DNA of 64,000 bases from Lysobacterales bacterium. Lineage in GTDB: Bacteria; Pseudomonadota; Gammaproteobacteria; Xanthomonadales; Xanthomonadaceae. The stretch lies in assembly GCA_017302135.1 (NCBI GenBank), contig JAFLDZ010000005.1:210159-274158 (forward strand), in the 5' to 3' direction. The notes beneath the pieces were generated by a model, which worked only from the letters and a program-made list of their open reading frames with translations, ran no database searches and was not told the DNA's origin. Below are positions 52,207 through 62,971 of the stretch, in pieces. The stretch's first letter is position 1. Each line of letters begins with the position of its first letter. Made by a program: the position numbers and the translations under genes.

Positions 52207-53658
52207 ATGCCCCAGATGCTGCAATTGTCCGAATCGCGCCTGCTCGCACCTGCCGGGCTGGACCATGCCGGTCTCGAACGCGCCTTCGGTCTGCTGCTCG
52301 GGCCCGGCATCGACTTCGGCGATCTGTATTTCCAGCACTCGCGCCGCGAAAGCTGGGTGATCGAGGACGGCATCGTCAAGGACGGCGTGCATTCGATCGA
52401 CCAGGGCGTTGGCGTGCGCGCGATCTCCGGCGAAAAGACCGGCTTCGCCTATTCCGACGAAATCCAGTCCGACGCGCTGCTGGTCGCCGCGCGTTCGGCA
52501 CGCGCCATCGCACGCGACGGTGAGACCCGCACGCCGCCATCATTGATCACGACAGGCGCGCGGCCGTCGGCGACGCTGTATCCGGCGCTCGATCCGATCG
52601 ATGCTTATGGGAATGCCGAAAAACTCGATGCGATGCGTCGCGTCGACCGTCTGCTGCGCGCCGCCGATCCGCGCGTGCAGCAGGTCGTGGTGTCGCTCAG
52701 CGGTGTGGTCGATACGATCCTGGTCGCGCGCAGCGATGGTGTCGTCGCCGGCGACATCCGGCCGCTGGTGCGCATGAACGTGCAGGTGATCGTGGAGCAG
52801 AACGGCCGCCGCGAATCGGCCAATACCGGCTTCGGTGGACGCTATTCCTATGAAGAACTCTTCGACGGCGACAAGCCCGAGCGCTTCGCGCGCGAAGCGC
52901 TGCGCCAGGCGCTGGTGAATCTGGAATCGATCGATGCGCCGGCCGGCATGATGCCGGTGGTGCTGGGCAGCGGTTGGCCGGGCGTGCTGCTGCACGAAGC
53001 GGTCGGCCATGGTCTGGAAGGCGATTTCAACCGCAAAGGCACATCGACGTACGCTGGCCGCATGGGCCAGCGCGTGGCATCGCCGGGCGTGACCATCGTC
53101 GACGACGGCACGCTGCCGGGCCGGCGCGGTTCGCTCAACATCGACGATGAGGGCACGCCGACCAACTGCACGACATTGATCGAGGACGGCATCCTCACCG
53201 GGTTCATGCAGGACACCCTGAATGCGCGGCTGATGGGCATGCCCGTCACCGGCAACGGCCGTCGCGAATCCTTCGCGCATCTGGTGATGCCGCGCATGAC
53301 CAATACCTACATGCGCGCCGGCCAGGATTCGCCCGAGGACATGATCCGTTCGGTCAAGCGCGGCCTGTACGCGGTGAATTTCGGCGGTGGCCAGGTCGAC
53401 ATCACCAGCGGCAAATACGTGTTCTCGGCGACCGAGGCTTACATGATCGAGGATGGTCGCATCACCGCGCCGGTGAAAGGCGCGACGCTGATCGGCAATG
53501 GGCCCGAGACCATGCAGCGGGTGAAGATGATCGGCCACGACCTGGCGCTGGACGACGGTGTCGGCATCTGCGGCAAGGACGGGCAGAGCGTGCCGGTGGG
53601 CGTGGGCCAGCCGTCGCTGCTGATCGACCAGTTGACGGTGGGCGGGACGAAGACGTGA
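52207..53658 (+). CDS. tldD: Metalloprotease TldD
   Basis: A 483-residue zinc protease subunit that works with PmbA/TldE in peptide maturation (microcin B17, CcdA turnover). The HExxxH site is present as [13 protein letters not shown], with the zinc cysteine region [20 protein letters not shown]. It follows yhdP by 97 bases, as in enterics. The partner pmbA is downstream, separated by the antisense yjgA gene. Confidence 0.96.
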   Translation: MPQMLQLSESRLLAPAGLDHAGLERAFGLLLGPGIDFGDLYFQHSRRESWVIEDGIVKDGVHSIDQGVGVRAISGEKTGFAYSDEIQSDALLVAARSARAIARDGETRTPPSLITTGARPSATLYPALDPIDAYGNAEKLDAMRRVDRLLRAADPRVQQVVVSLSGVVDTILVARSDGVVAGDIRPLVRMNVQVIVEQNGRRESANTGFGGRYSYEELFDGDKPERFAREALRQALVNLESIDAPAGMMPVVLGSGWPGVLLHEAVGHGLEGDFNRKGTSTYAGRMGQRVASPGVTIVDDGTLPGRRGSLNIDDEGTPTNCTTLIEDGILTGFMQDTLNARLMGMPVTGNGRRESFAHLVMPRMTNTYMRAGQDSPEDMIRSVKRGLYAVNFGGGQVDITSGKYVFSATEAYMIEDGRITAPVKGATLIGNGPETMQRVKMIGHDLALDDGVGICGKDGQSVPVGVGQPSLLIDQLTVGGTKT

Positions 53659-53687
53659 TCGGACTGTGGCCCGGAAGCCGGCGGCCC

Positions 53688-54260
53688 TCAGGCGTTGTCG
53701 CTGTCTTGCATGCCCGCGATGTCTTCGTCTTCTTCGGAATGATCGCCCGCGAGCAGTTCACGCAACTCGCGGAACAGTTCGCGGAACGCATGCGGCGGTT
53801 TGTTGCGCAGCTTTTCCTCGTGCGCGTTGCGCGCAAGCTGGCGCAGATGCTGGCGGTCGGCGTGCGGGTGTTCGTCGAGCAGTTCGGTCAGCGCCGCATC
53901 GCCGTCGGCCATGAGCCGCTCGCGCCAAGTCTCGGCGCGGTGAAGCATCGCGGTTTCAAGACGCGCCGCTTCGCCGGTGGAATCGAGCGCATCGCGGATC
54001 GCCTCCAGCGTGTCGTCGTCTTCCCGACGCATCTGCTTCGCCAGAAACTGCAGCTGGCGCTTGTGCGCGCCGTGCGAGGGGATCCGCCGGGTCTCGTCGA
54101 TATGCGGAATCAAACGCTCGGGCACCGGCAGCCGCGCGATCTGCTGCGCGGTCAGTTCGGACAGCTGCCGGGCCAGCTCAAGCACTTCCAGAGCTTCGCG
54201 CCGTTGCTGGCTGCGGCTCGGGGACAGGAATTCACCGGTTTCGAAATCTTTGCCTCTCAT
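53688..54260 (-). CDS. darP (yjgA): Ribosome-associated protein DarP/YjgA
   Basis: A 190-residue DUF615 protein that binds late 50S assembly intermediates. Family segments: [40 protein letters not shown] and [12 protein letters not shown]; the acidic C-terminus is usual. The start at 54260 ([10 protein letters not shown]) is preferred to an ATG at 54278 because the latter would overlap the divergent pmbA start. Lies between tldD and pmbA on the opposite strand. Confidence 0.93.
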   Translation of the reverse strand: MRGKDFETGEFLSPSRSQQRREALEVLELARQLSELTAQQIARLPVPERLIPHIDETRRIPSHGAHKRQLQFLAKQMRREDDDTLEAIRDALDSTGEAARLETAMLHRAETWRERLMADGDAALTELLDEHPHADRQHLRQLARNAHEEKLRNKPPHAFRELFRELRELLAGDHSEEDEDIAGMQDSDNA

Positions 54261-54277
54261 GGCGACAGGATAATGCA

Positions 54278-55651
54278 TTGAACGTGATCGCTTCTTCCCC
54301 GGTGACCACCGGACACGACGACAGCCAGGCCAGACTCGACCGCTTGTCCGATCTTGCCCGCGACTTGTTGGCCCGCGCCCGCGCCCAGGGCGCGACCCAG
54401 GCGGAGGTCAGCTGCGATGAAGACCGCGGCCTCAACGTCAACGTGCGGATGGGCGCGGTCGAGAGCGTGGAGTCCACCCGCGACCGCTCCATCGGCGTCA
54501 CCGTGTACTTCGGCCAGCGCAAGGGCAGCGCCACCACCGCCGATCTGCGCCCGGAGAGCCTCGAAGCCACCGTGGCCCAGGCCTGCGCCATCGCCCGGCA
54601 TACCGAAGACGACCCGGCCTCGGGCCTCGCCGAAGCCGGGCTGATGGCGACCGACCTGCGCGAGTTCGACAGTTGGCATCCATCGACGCTGGACGCCGAT
54701 GAAGCGGTGGATCTGGCGCTGGCCTGCGAAGCTGCCGGCCGCGAGGCCGACCCGCGCATCGCCAACTCCGACGGGGCTTCGGTCTCCGGTGGAGAATCGG
54801 TGGGTGTCTACGCCAATTCGCACGGGTTTCTCGGCCGCGACCGAAACACCCACTACAGCATCAGTTGCGCGTTGATCGCAGGCGAAGGCGATGCGATGCA
54901 GCGCGACTACTGGTACAGCTCCGCGCTGGCCCGCGAGGATCTGGAGTCGACCGTGGCGATCGGCCGCCGGGCCGCCGAGCGCGTGTTGGCGCGGATGGAC
55001 CCGCGCTCGCTCGCCACCGGCGAAATGCCGGTGCTGTTCCAGGCGGAAGTCGCGCGCTCGCTGGTCGGGCACCTGATCAACGCGGTCTCCGGCAGCGCGC
55101 TGTATCGCCGCGCCAGTTTCCTGCTCGACAGTGTCGGCACGGCGGTGCTGCCCGAATGGTGCGCGATCCGCGAGCAGCCGTTCCTGATGCGGGGTCTCAG
55201 ATCCAGCGCGTTCGATGCCGAGGGCGTCGCCACCCGCGAATCCGACCTGGTACGCGACGGCATTCTGCAGCGCTACGTGCTCGGCAGTTATTCCGCGCGC
55301 AGGCTGGGCCTGCAGACGACCGCCAATGCGGGCGGCATCTACAACCTTGATGTCGCCGCCAATGCCGGTGGTCTGCAGGATCTGATCCGCGGCATGGGCA
55401 CCGGGCTGCTGGTGACCGAACTGATGGGGCAGGGCGTCAACGCCATCACCGGCGATTATTCGCGCGGCGCGGCCGGCTTCTACGTCGAGAATGGCGAGAT
55501 CGCCTATCCCGTGGACGGCATCACCATCGCGGGCAATCTTCGGGAAATGCTCGGCAATATCCAGGCGATCGGGACGGATGTCGATGCCCGATCGCACATC
55601 CGGATGGGATCGGTGCTGCTCGGGCGGATGACCGTTGCCGGCGGATTTTGA
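54278..55651 (+). CDS. pmbA: Metalloprotease PmbA/TldE
   Basis: A 457-residue partner of TldD that lacks the HExxxH zinc site, as is normal for the TldE subunit. Recognisable segments: [40 protein letters not shown], and the C-terminal [20 protein letters not shown]. The start TTG at 54278 is supported by AGGA eight bases upstream; a GTG two codons later is an alternative. Divergent from yjgA. Confidence 0.94.
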   Translation: MNVIASSPVTTGHDDSQARLDRLSDLARDLLARARAQGATQAEVSCDEDRGLNVNVRMGAVESVESTRDRSIGVTVYFGQRKGSATTADLRPESLEATVAQACAIARHTEDDPASGLAEAGLMATDLREFDSWHPSTLDADEAVDLALACEAAGREADPRIANSDGASVSGGESVGVYANSHGFLGRDRNTHYSISCALIAGEGDAMQRDYWYSSALAREDLESTVAIGRRAAERVLARMDPRSLATGEMPVLFQAEVARSLVGHLINAVSGSALYRRASFLLDSVGTAVLPEWCAIREQPFLMRGLRSSAFDAEGVATRESDLVRDGILQRYVLGSYSARRLGLQTTANAGGIYNLDVAANAGGLQDLIRGMGTGLLVTELMGQGVNAITGDYSRGAAGFYVENGEIAYPVDGITIAGNLREMLGNIQAIGTDVDARSHIRMGSVLLGRMTVAGGF

Positions 55652-55733
55652 CGTTTGTGTATGCTAGAGCCTGCCCGCGTCGCGGGCTGCCTTGCCACCG
55701 AACGCATCATCCGAACGTAATGGGGAATCAAAA

Positions 55734-56111
55734 ATGACCGATGGGAACGAATTCACCGCACCGCCGCCGGCACCGTCCGGGGCGCCCTCCGAAGACCAGA
55801 AGACGCTTGCGCTGATCACGCATCTGTCGGGTATCGTCCTCGGCTTCATCGTCCCGCTGATCATCTGGCTGATCAACAAGGATCAGGCCGACAAGGGGTT
55901 CATCAACGATCAGGCGAAGGAAGCGCTGAATTTCCAGATCACTCTGCTCTTCGTCTACGTGGTCGGCATCGTGCTGAGCATCATCCTGATCGGCGCACTG
56001 ATCAATATGGCCGCTTGGGTCGCCTGCGTAGTGCTGAGCATCATCGCCGGTATCAAGGCGCAGAAGGGCGAAGCTTACCGCTATCCGTTCGCGATCCGCC
56101 TGATCAAGTAA
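55734..56111 (+). CDS. DUF4870 membrane protein (copy 1)
   Basis: A 125-residue protein of the DUF4870 (Tic20-like) family with about three membrane helices: THLSGIVLGFIVPLIIWLIN, a middle helix pair, and the terminal signature GIKAQKGEAYRYPFAIRLIK. The N-terminal 30 residues are Pro-rich and polar. Function unknown. The ATG is preceded by TGGGGA. It has its own intrinsic terminator, and a paralogue lies at 59010. Confidence 0.9.
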   Translation: MTDGNEFTAPPPAPSGAPSEDQKTLALITHLSGIVLGFIVPLIIWLINKDQADKGFINDQAKEALNFQITLLFVYVVGIVLSIILIGALINMAAWVACVVLSIIAGIKAQKGEAYRYPFAIRLIK

Positions 56112-56134
56112 CCGTCCGGTCCAGCGATCATCGC

Positions 56135-56168
56135 AAAGCCCCGGCGCGCCCGTCGCGTCGGGGCTTTT
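56135..56168 (+). terminator. Rho-independent terminator after DUF4870 copy 1
   Basis: AAAGCCCCG (56135-56143) pairs with CGGGGCTTT (56159-56167), enclosing a GC-rich inner loop, and continues into TTTTGCTTTT. Confidence 0.85.
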
Positions 56169-56246
56169 GCTTTTCTGCGCCACCGGCGTCAACCAACGGT
56201 CCCTTGCAGCGTTTGCGGTGGAGTCTTCCGGATACGGGCGCTCGAC

Positions 56247-57698
56247 ATGACGAATTCAGCAGCCACCGCAGCCGTCAACCGTTTCGGTCTGGGCGCAATG
56301 CCGGGCGAGCTCGCCCAGGCGGGCAACGCACGCGGTTGGCTGCAGGCGCAACTGCGGGTGAAGCCCGAGCTCACGGCATTCACGGACCTGCCCGACAGTC
56401 TTGAGATCATCCAGCGGCAGACCGAATACCGTCAGCAGCGCCGTCGCGCGCGCAACGAGGCCGGCAAGGGGCCGGACAAAGCTGCTGACGTCGCGATGGT
56501 GCAAGAGATGCGGACCAACCCTGCCGGCAACGACACCGAACGCACGCCGTTGCAACAGGCGCTCCGCCGCGATGCGATGGCCGATCTCGCGCTGCGCTAC
56601 CGGATCGCCGCGACCACGACAACGCCGTTCGTCGAACGCCTCGTCCACTTCTGGTCGAACCATTTCGCGATTTCGATCGACAAGAACAGCGCGCGCCTGC
56701 TCGCCGCACCGATGGAGCGCGAGGCGATCCGTCCGCATGTGCTGGGCCACTTTTCCGAGCTGCTGGCCGCTGTGGAAACCCATCCGGGCATGCTGCTGTA
56801 TCTCGACAACGCCGCATCGGTCGGCGACGACTCGATGCTGGCGCAGCGCGCCGAACGCCGCGACGCCAAGCGCAAGCTCGGCCTCAACGAGAATCTGGCG
56901 CGCGAAATCCTCGAACTGCACACGCTGGGCGTCGATGGCGGTTACGCGCAGCAGGACGTGATCGAGCTGGCGAAAGCGATCACCGGCTGGGGCACGCCGC
57001 TGCGTCGCGACATGCAGAAGGTGGGAGGATCGGCATTCGTATTCCGACCCGGTGCGCACGAACCCGGCACGCGCAGCGTGCTCGGAAAACGCTATGCCGA
57101 GGGCGGCGAAGCCCAGGGCCGTGCGATCCTGCGCGACCTGGCGGTGCATCCGGCGACCGCGCGTCATCTCAGTCTGAAACTCGCGCGGCATTTCGTTTCC
57201 GATACGCCTTCGGCGGCGCTGGTCGAGCGCATGGCGACGGCTTTTTTACGCAGCGACGGTTCGCTGCCGGCGCTGTACCGCGCGATGATCGACGACGATG
57301 CCGCGTGGTCCGCCGACGCGCGCAAATTCAAGACGCCGGAAGATTTCGTGGTCTCGGCCATGCGTGCCGGCGGAATGCAGATCGATCGTCGGCCGCTGAT
57401 CCTGATGCGTCTGCTGCAGCAGCTCGGCCAACCGACTTTCACGCCGCGTTCGCCGGCCGGCTTTCCCGATACCGCCGCCGATTGGGCGAGCGGCGACGCA
57501 CTGCGCAAGCGCGTGCAGGCCGCTGGAGTGCTCGCGGAACAGCTCGCGACCACGCGCAAGCCGGTCGAGCTGGCGGCAGATGTCCTGGGCGCCGAGGCAG
57601 TGCAGGGTCCGTTCGCGGAACTGCTGCGCCGTGCCGGTTCGCCGCAGGAAGGGTTCGCGGTGCTGTTTTCCAGTCCTGCCTTCCAGTGGAGAGTGTGA
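56247..57698 (+). CDS. DUF1800 family protein
   Basis: A 483-residue protein of the DUF1800 family. Landmarks: AAVNRFGLGAMPGEL at the start, PFVERLVHFWSNHFAIS, NENLAREILELHTLGVDGGY, ITGWGTP and the terminal block GFAVLFSSPAFQWR. The function is unknown. Unlike its partner it shows no N-terminal signal peptide. It overlaps the DUF1501 gene by one base (TGATG), the usual pairing of these two families. Confidence 0.9.
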   Translation: MTNSAATAAVNRFGLGAMPGELAQAGNARGWLQAQLRVKPELTAFTDLPDSLEIIQRQTEYRQQRRRARNEAGKGPDKAADVAMVQEMRTNPAGNDTERTPLQQALRRDAMADLALRYRIAATTTTPFVERLVHFWSNHFAISIDKNSARLLAAPMEREAIRPHVLGHFSELLAAVETHPGMLLYLDNAASVGDDSMLAQRAERRDAKRKLGLNENLAREILELHTLGVDGGYAQQDVIELAKAITGWGTPLRRDMQKVGGSAFVFRPGAHEPGTRSVLGKRYAEGGEAQGRAILRDLAVHPATARHLSLKLARHFVSDTPSAALVERMATAFLRSDGSLPALYRAMIDDDAAWSADARKFKTPEDFVVSAMRAGGMQIDRRPLILMRLLQQLGQPTFTPRSPAGFPDTAADWASGDALRKRVQAAGVLAEQLATTRKPVELAADVLGAEAVQGPFAELLRRAGSPQEGFAVLFSSPAFQWRV

Positions 57699-58876
57699 TG
57701 ACGATGCCCTCGATCACCCGTCGCCGATTCCTCGCCGCGCTCGGCGGCAGCGCCATGCTCACGCTTTGGCCGGGACTGTCGCCTGCGGCATCGGGCGGAC
57801 AGACGCGCCTGGTGGTGGTGGTGCTGCGCGGCGCGATGGACGGCCTGCATCTGCTGCCGCCGCGCGGCGATGCGGATTATCTGCGTGCGCGCGGCGAACT
57901 CGCGGTGCGCGATGCGCTCACCCTGGACGGCAGCTTCGGTCTGCATCCGAAAATGGTTTTCGCGCACGGGCTTTATCGCGACAAACAATTGCTGCCGCTG
58001 GTCGCGGTGGCACCGCCGTACCAGCGGCGTTCGCATTTCGATGCGCAGGATTGTCTGGAGAACGGCACCGCAGCGCCCGGCGGCGCGCGCGATGGCTGGA
58101 TCGGGCGCTGTATCCAGAGCATGGCTGCGTCCGAGGGCGTCGCCATCGCCCAGGTCATGCCGCTGGCGATGCGCGGTTCGGAGCGCGCCGGGCTCTGGTC
58201 GCCGCCGCTACCGCGCGACTTGCCCGATACGCTGATGCAGCAACTGCAGCCACTCTATGCGGAGGATGCGCGACTCGCGCCGGTGTTCGCGGATGCGATC
58301 GAGCTTGCTGCGACCGAGCATGCCGCGACCGGGATGGGCGATGCGCAGGGCAAGAATGCGCGCGGTGCGTTCCGTTTGCCCGATGCGATGGCGGCGGCGG
58401 CCAAACGCATGCGCGGCCCGGATGCCGCGCGCATCGCCTTCGTCGAGGACAGCGGCTGGGATACGCATCGCGGCCAGCAGCTCGCGCTCGATCGCAAGTT
58501 CGCCGAACTCGATGCCGGTCTGCGTGCGATGCACGATGGCCTCGCCGACGAATGGAATCGTACGGTGGTGGTCGTGGTGACCGAATTCGGCCGCACCGTG
58601 GCGACCAACGGCAGTGGCGGCACCGATCACGGCGTCGGCGGCGTATCGCTGCTCGCGGGCGGTGCGGTGCGCGGTGGGCGGGTCGGCGGCGATTGGCCCG
58701 GGCTGGCATCTGGTGCGTTGCTGGACGGCCGCGATCTGCGTCCGACGACCGATATGCGCGCGCTGTTCAAAGGTCTGCTTGCCGGGCATCTGGCGGTGCC
58801 GGAATCGGCGCTGGAGACGCGGATCTTCCCCGACAGCCGTACGGTTCGGCCGCTGCAGGGGCTGCTGCACGCTTGA
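57698..58876 (+). CDS. DUF1501 family protein, probable Tat substrate
   Basis: A 392-residue protein with a twin-arginine signal (ITRRRFLAALGGSAMLTLWP) and a sulfatase/alkaline-phosphatase-like DUF1501 domain: VVVVLRGAMDGLHLLPP, FVEDSGWDTHRGQQL, VVVVTEFGRTVATNGSGGTD and HGVGGVSLLAGGAV. Asp, His and Glu/Asp clusters look metal-binding. The Tat signal implies export of a folded, possibly cofactor-loaded protein. Co-translated with the DUF1800 gene. Substrate unknown. Confidence 0.9.
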   Translation: MTMPSITRRRFLAALGGSAMLTLWPGLSPAASGGQTRLVVVVLRGAMDGLHLLPPRGDADYLRARGELAVRDALTLDGSFGLHPKMVFAHGLYRDKQLLPLVAVAPPYQRRSHFDAQDCLENGTAAPGGARDGWIGRCIQSMAASEGVAIAQVMPLAMRGSERAGLWSPPLPRDLPDTLMQQLQPLYAEDARLAPVFADAIELAATEHAATGMGDAQGKNARGAFRLPDAMAAAAKRMRGPDAARIAFVEDSGWDTHRGQQLALDRKFAELDAGLRAMHDGLADEWNRTVVVVVTEFGRTVATNGSGGTDHGVGGVSLLAGGAVRGGRVGGDWPGLASGALLDGRDLRPTTDMRALFKGLLAGHLAVPESALETRIFPDSRTVRPLQGLLHA

Positions 58877-59009
58877 GGCGGGTACTTGGCGTCGACGACC
58901 CGGATATGTCTTTCGTTGGCTTGTTTACGCCTGCGGATGCCTCATCTTGTGCTTGCGCCGGACGGTTCCGGACGCGCATTCCAAAGGTCCGCTTTGGGAG
59001 GATTCGGCC

Positions 59010-59417
59010 ATGAACGACACCCTGAACACCGCTGGCAATGTTTCCGATATCGCCGCCAGCGACCGCAACTGGGCCGCCGGGGCGCATCTTGCCGCGCTGG
59101 TCGCCGCTTTCGCGACGTCGTGGTTCGCCGGCATCGCAGGTGCGGTTGGCGCGCTGGTGGTGTGGCTGCTGGTGCGCGACCGTTCCAGCTTCGCCGCCGC
59201 GCACGCGAAGGAAGCGCTGAACTTCAACGTCAGCATGTTTCTCTATGCAGTCGCCAGCATCGTGCTGGTCGTGTTCACGCTCGGTCTCGGGCTGCTGATC
59301 GCGGTGCCGCTGTGGATCGCGCTGGCGATCGGTTGGGTCGTGTTGACCATCGTCGCCGCAGTCAAGGCCTACGACGGCGAGGCGTATCGGTATCCGCTGA
59401 CGATCCGGTTGTTCTGA
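59010..59417 (+). CDS. DUF4870 membrane protein (copy 2)
   Basis: A 135-residue paralogue of the protein at 55734 with the same plan: three or four membrane segments (AALVAAFATSWFAGIAGAVG, ALVVWLLVRD, MFLYAVASIVLVVFTLGLGL), the HAKEALNFNVS motif and the end KAYDGEAYRYPLTIRLF. GGGAGGA gives a strong ribosome-binding site. It lies 133 bases after the DUF1501 gene. Function unknown. Confidence 0.9.
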   Translation: MNDTLNTAGNVSDIAASDRNWAAGAHLAALVAAFATSWFAGIAGAVGALVVWLLVRDRSSFAAAHAKEALNFNVSMFLYAVASIVLVVFTLGLGLLIAVPLWIALAIGWVVLTIVAAVKAYDGEAYRYPLTIRLF

Positions 59418-59477
59418 GTCTGCGCGCCACGCTGCGGGGTGGAGCAATTCACCCTGCGGCGACCGGCCTGCCGGGTT

Positions 59478-60407
59478 TCAGTGCTGTCGTGCGATGACCT
59501 GATCCGCGAGTGCGGCGAGCAGCGCGGCCTTATCTCCGAATGGCGTAAGCGCCGTGTGCATGACGTCGGCGAGTTCCGCGAGTTTCATGCGCGAAGCATC
59601 GATGCCCATCAGCGCGGGAAAGGTCGCCTTGTTCTGGACGAGATCCTTGCCGGCGGTCTTGCCCAGGGTCGCGCTGTCGCTTTCGATGTCGAGCAGATCG
59701 TCGCGGATCTGGAACGCCAGCCCGAGCGCTTCGGCGTAGCGGTCGAGCGCAGCGGATGCGGTGTTGTCGGCGTGGCCGGTGATCGCGCCCAGGCGCACCG
59801 CGCACCGCAGCAGTGCGCCGGTTTTCAGCGCGTGCAGGCGCTGCAGTTCGTCCAGCGAAATATCGCCGCCGCGGCCGGTCGCATCGATATCGAACGCCTG
59901 ACCGCCGCACATGCCGACGGCGCCGCTTGCGGTGGCGAGTTCGCGCACCATCGCGATCCGTGCGTCGGCCGGTAGCGTTGCGTCGGCGAGTTGCCGGAAC
60001 GCCAGCGACTGCAGTGCGTCGCCCGCGAGGACAGCGGTCGCTTCGTCGAAAGCGACATGCACCGTCGGTTGCCCGCGACGCAGGGCATCGTCGTCCATCG
60101 CCGGCAGATCGTCGTGGACCAGCGAATAGGCATGGATCAGTTCGACCGCGCTGGCGGGTGCGTCGAGCGCGGCGACGTCGGCGCCGAGCAGATCGCCGAC
60201 GGCGTAGACCAGCATCGGGCGCATGCGTTTGCCGCCGAGCAGCGTGGCGTGGCGCATCGCGGCCTGCAGTCGCGAGTCGGGAAGGGTGTGGTCGAGCAGT
60301 GCGCGTTGCAGCGCGGCATCGACGCGTTGCCGCCAGCTCGCGAAGGCGGTGTTTGCGAAGGTCGAGGCGCGGGTCGTGATGGAGTCCGCCGACAGCGGAT
60401 CAGACAT
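59478..60407 (-). CDS. ispA: Polyprenyl (farnesyl/geranyl) diphosphate synthase IspA
   Basis: A 309-residue trans-isoprenyl diphosphate synthase. The first aspartate-rich motif is [17 protein letters not shown], the second is [13 protein letters not shown], and GGKRMRP binds the allylic substrate. The position next to xseB is the standard ispA context; it makes farnesyl diphosphate for quinones and undecaprenyl carriers. Its start overlaps the xseB stop by 8 bases. No dxs gene follows within the window. Confidence 0.95.
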   Translation of the reverse strand: MSDPLSADSITTRASTFANTAFASWRQRVDAALQRALLDHTLPDSRLQAAMRHATLLGGKRMRPMLVYAVGDLLGADVAALDAPASAVELIHAYSLVHDDLPAMDDDALRRGQPTVHVAFDEATAVLAGDALQSLAFRQLADATLPADARIAMVRELATASGAVGMCGGQAFDIDATGRGGDISLDELQRLHALKTGALLRCAVRLGAITGHADNTASAALDRYAEALGLAFQIRDDLLDIESDSATLGKTAGKDLVQNKATFPALMGIDASRMKLAELADVMHTALTPFGDKAALLAALADQVIARQH

Positions 60408-60687
60408 GGTCGTTGGCGGTATCGCCGAAGTCTTCTGCCGTACCGGGCTGTTCCGGGTCGCTGAGCAGGCGCACGCGCAGTTCGGCCTGCTCCAGCGCCT
60501 GCTGGCAGCGGCGGTAAAGGCCGACGCCGCGTTCGTAGGCGGCGAGGGAATCTTCCAGACTCATCTGGCCTTGTTCCATCTTCTCGACCAGATGTTCGAG
60601 CGCGTCCAGCGACTGCTCGAAATTCGCCACGGGCGAATCGCTCGGGGACGGGGCTGCAGCGGTATCGGACGCAGTCTTTTTGGCCAT
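60400..60687 (-). CDS. xseB: Exodeoxyribonuclease VII small subunit
   Basis: A 95-residue helical subunit of the single-strand exonuclease VII. Family core: [20 protein letters not shown], then [20 protein letters not shown]. It is translationally coupled to ispA. The large subunit xseA is elsewhere. Confidence 0.95.
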   Translation of the reverse strand: MAKKTASDTAAAPSPSDSPVANFEQSLDALEHLVEKMEQGQMSLEDSLAAYERGVGLYRRCQQALEQAELRVRLLSDPEQPGTAEDFGDTANDHV

Positions 60688-60712
60688 GGTGCGAGTGTAA
60701 GCCTTCGTGGTT

Positions 60713-62044
60713 TCAGCCGACAGGGGCCGGTCGCTGCGTCCATGCCAGCCGGGCGCCCTGCGACTGCATCCAGTGCTCGAAACCGGCCGAACGCAGACGG
60801 TCGGCGATGGCGAGCAGGATGCCGTTTTCGCCGGTGCTGATCAGCGGCATGCGCGCACGTTCCCAGGGCGGGATGCCCTGTTCCTGCAGGACGTGCTTGA
60901 GCGTGCGATGGTGTTCACCGCGATCCGGGAGCAGGATGCGTTCGCCGCCGCGCCGCGCATGCACAAGCAGGGGGGAAGTGAAGCCGGAAGCGCCAGCCAA
61001 TTGCAGGGTGTCGCCATTGGGCAATGTCAGCGGCGCGGATCCATCCCAGCGGCAGGACCAGTCCGGATCGAGTTCGCGTCCGGTCTCGATCGCGTACAGC
61101 CCATCGCGCCAGCGCCGGATTTCCACACCGTGCCAGGCGAAGCTCGGCATGCGGTCGCGGGCGGAGCGATCGATTTCGATGCCGAGCACATCGGCATCGA
61201 TGCTTGCGACACCACTCGCGGGTAGCGGTGGCCAGTCCAGACTCGCGACCCAGTGGCGCAACACCCGGGCGCGCTGCGCGGCGGACAAATCCAGCAGCGC
61301 GGGTACCGACAACGCTGCGCCGCTCCCATCGCGAACCGCAGCCAGCATCCGTGCATCCTGTTCGCTCAGCAGTGCGCTGCTCTGCGCAGCCAGCGTCGCG
61401 GCGCGCGCGAACGCGGCATCCGCATTGGGCCAGCGTTCGCGCAGCATCGGCAGCACATGATGACGCAGGAAATTGCGATCGAGCGTAGTGTCGGCGTTGC
61501 TGGGGTCTTCGATCCAGGTCAGCGACTGCGCCCGCGCATAGGACAACAGCGCTGCACGCGGCGTGTCGAGCAGCGGTCGCCACATCCAGCCGGCGGCGAA
61601 AGTTCGCCATGGCCGCATCGAGGCCAGACCATCCGGGCTGGAGGCACGCAGGGCGCGCAGCAGGAAGGTCTCGGCCTGATCGTCGCGATGCTGCGCAAGT
61701 GCCAGCGCCTCTCCCGTTCGCAAGGTGCGTGCGAACACTTCGCGCCGCGCATGCCGCGCCGCGGCTTCGGGACCCAGGCCGCTGTCGCGTTGGACCGTGA
61801 TCCGCACGATGTCGCAGTCGATATCCAGATCGTCGCAGACCCGAAGGCAATGCTGCGCCCAGCGATCGGCGTCGGGTTGTAGTCCGTGGTGGACATGAAG
61901 CGCGCGCAATCCATGCGCGCGGATCGCGGTGTCGCTCGCCAGCAGATGCAGCAGCACGGTCGAATCCACGCCGCCGCTGTAGGCGACCAGCACGGCCGAC
62001 GGCGTGTCCGGGGCGATCAGACGGATGGGCGGCTCAACAGGCAT
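60713..62044 (-). CDS. tilS: tRNA(Ile)-lysidine synthase
   Basis: A 443-residue N-type ATP pyrophosphatase that converts cytidine 34 of the CAU-anticodon tRNA(Ile) to lysidine. The PP-loop is [49 protein letters not shown] and [16 protein letters not shown] are family segments. The C-terminal domain ends in the usual substrate-recognition region. Essential in most bacteria. Read leftward ahead of xseB. Confidence 0.94.
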   Translation of the reverse strand: MPVEPPIRLIAPDTPSAVLVAYSGGVDSTVLLHLLASDTAIRAHGLRALHVHHGLQPDADRWAQHCLRVCDDLDIDCDIVRITVQRDSGLGPEAAARHARREVFARTLRTGEALALAQHRDDQAETFLLRALRASSPDGLASMRPWRTFAAGWMWRPLLDTPRAALLSYARAQSLTWIEDPSNADTTLDRNFLRHHVLPMLRERWPNADAAFARAATLAAQSSALLSEQDARMLAAVRDGSGAALSVPALLDLSAAQRARVLRHWVASLDWPPLPASGVASIDADVLGIEIDRSARDRMPSFAWHGVEIRRWRDGLYAIETGRELDPDWSCRWDGSAPLTLPNGDTLQLAGASGFTSPLLVHARRGGERILLPDRGEHHRTLKHVLQEQGIPPWERARMPLISTGENGILLAIADRLRSAGFEHWMQSQGARLAWTQRPAPVG

Positions 62045-62104
62045 GCCGTCATGCTAACGGCTGGCGATGCGGGTGAGCGACGATTGTGTGCCCAGCTTCC
62101 CGGC

Positions 62105-62842
62105 TCACTTGGCTTCGCGAGTGGCGATGTCGATCCATTCGCGCTGTTCGCGCTGGTAATACTTCGGCGCCACCCGCGACCGCTTCAACACTGTACTGAA
62201 GACCTCGGACGCCTGCGCCGCCCGGCCTTCGCGCTTGAGCAGCAGGCCGAAGCGCACGCGGGCCTCCTCGCCGGTAAAGCCGTCCACCAGGGCCTCGTAT
62301 TCGTGGATTGCCGCCGGGATATCCCCCAGGGCTTCCAGGCAGCGCGCGTAGAGCAGGTGACCGCTGTCGGACCGGAAGTCCGGGTTGGCGGCGATCAGCT
62401 CATCGAGTGTCTGTCGTGCGTCGGCGTTGAGGTTGAGGGCGAACTGCGACCGGGCCAGGCCGAGCATCAGTTCCGGATCGGTCGCGTACAGGCCGCGCAG
62501 ACCCGATCGATACAATTCCGCAGCCTGCTGGTAGTCGCCGCTGTTGAAGCTTTCCTGGGCCAGCCGGCGGCGGTTGTCGAGGGTGTCGGCCACATCGAGC
62601 TGGCGCGTGGCCTCGCGCTTTCGCCGCTCGGGATCGATCCGATCCTGTGCCCCGCGCAGGGCACGCCTGGCGGTCCGGCTTTGCCCCAGCCCAGGCAATA
62701 CTTCCGCAATCAGGTAGGCCGCGATCGCGATGTAGGAACCGATGAACAGCAGGAAGATCCAGTACATCGGCCGCCCGGTGCGCACCACATGCACCACGCA
62801 CCCGATCTGCAGGATCGCGGACAGAATCAACAACGGATGCAT
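62105..62842 (-). CDS. Membrane-anchored TPR protein
   Basis: A 245-residue protein. Two N-terminal membrane segments ([20 protein letters not shown] and [20 protein letters not shown]) resemble a phospholipase-D-nuclease-like N-terminal domain, followed by TPR units from about residue 95: [60 protein letters not shown] and [20 protein letters not shown]. The cytoplasmic TPR part probably binds a protein partner. The frame stays open far upstream, but that part is antisense to the nitroreductase; the ATG at 62842 begins the hydrophobic segment. Confidence 0.82.
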   Translation of the reverse strand: MHPLLILSAILQIGCVVHVVRTGRPMYWIFLLFIGSYIAIAAYLIAEVLPGLGQSRTARRALRGAQDRIDPERRKREATRQLDVADTLDNRRRLAQESFNSGDYQQAAELYRSGLRGLYATDPELMLGLARSQFALNLNADARQTLDELIAANPDFRSDSGHLLYARCLEALGDIPAAIHEYEALVDGFTGEEARVRFGLLLKREGRAAQASEVFSTVLKRSRVAPKYYQREQREWIDIATREAK

Positions 62843-62971
62843 CGGCTTCCCCGGCCAGCGTGCGTCTGCACGCGATCGACGCAGTGTAGTGAGGCCGATG
62901 CGGGCGCTCAACCCGGCGACCGGCCTGCTATGGTTCGCGTCGAAGACGCAGCGTGGAGCCATCGAACGACG

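Noticed and set aside
47517..52379. A 1620-codon leftward open frame antisense to rng and yhdP
   Set aside because: It lies opposite two well-supported genes, has no start signal or domains, and long antisense frames are expected in GC-rich DNA with strong third-position bias.
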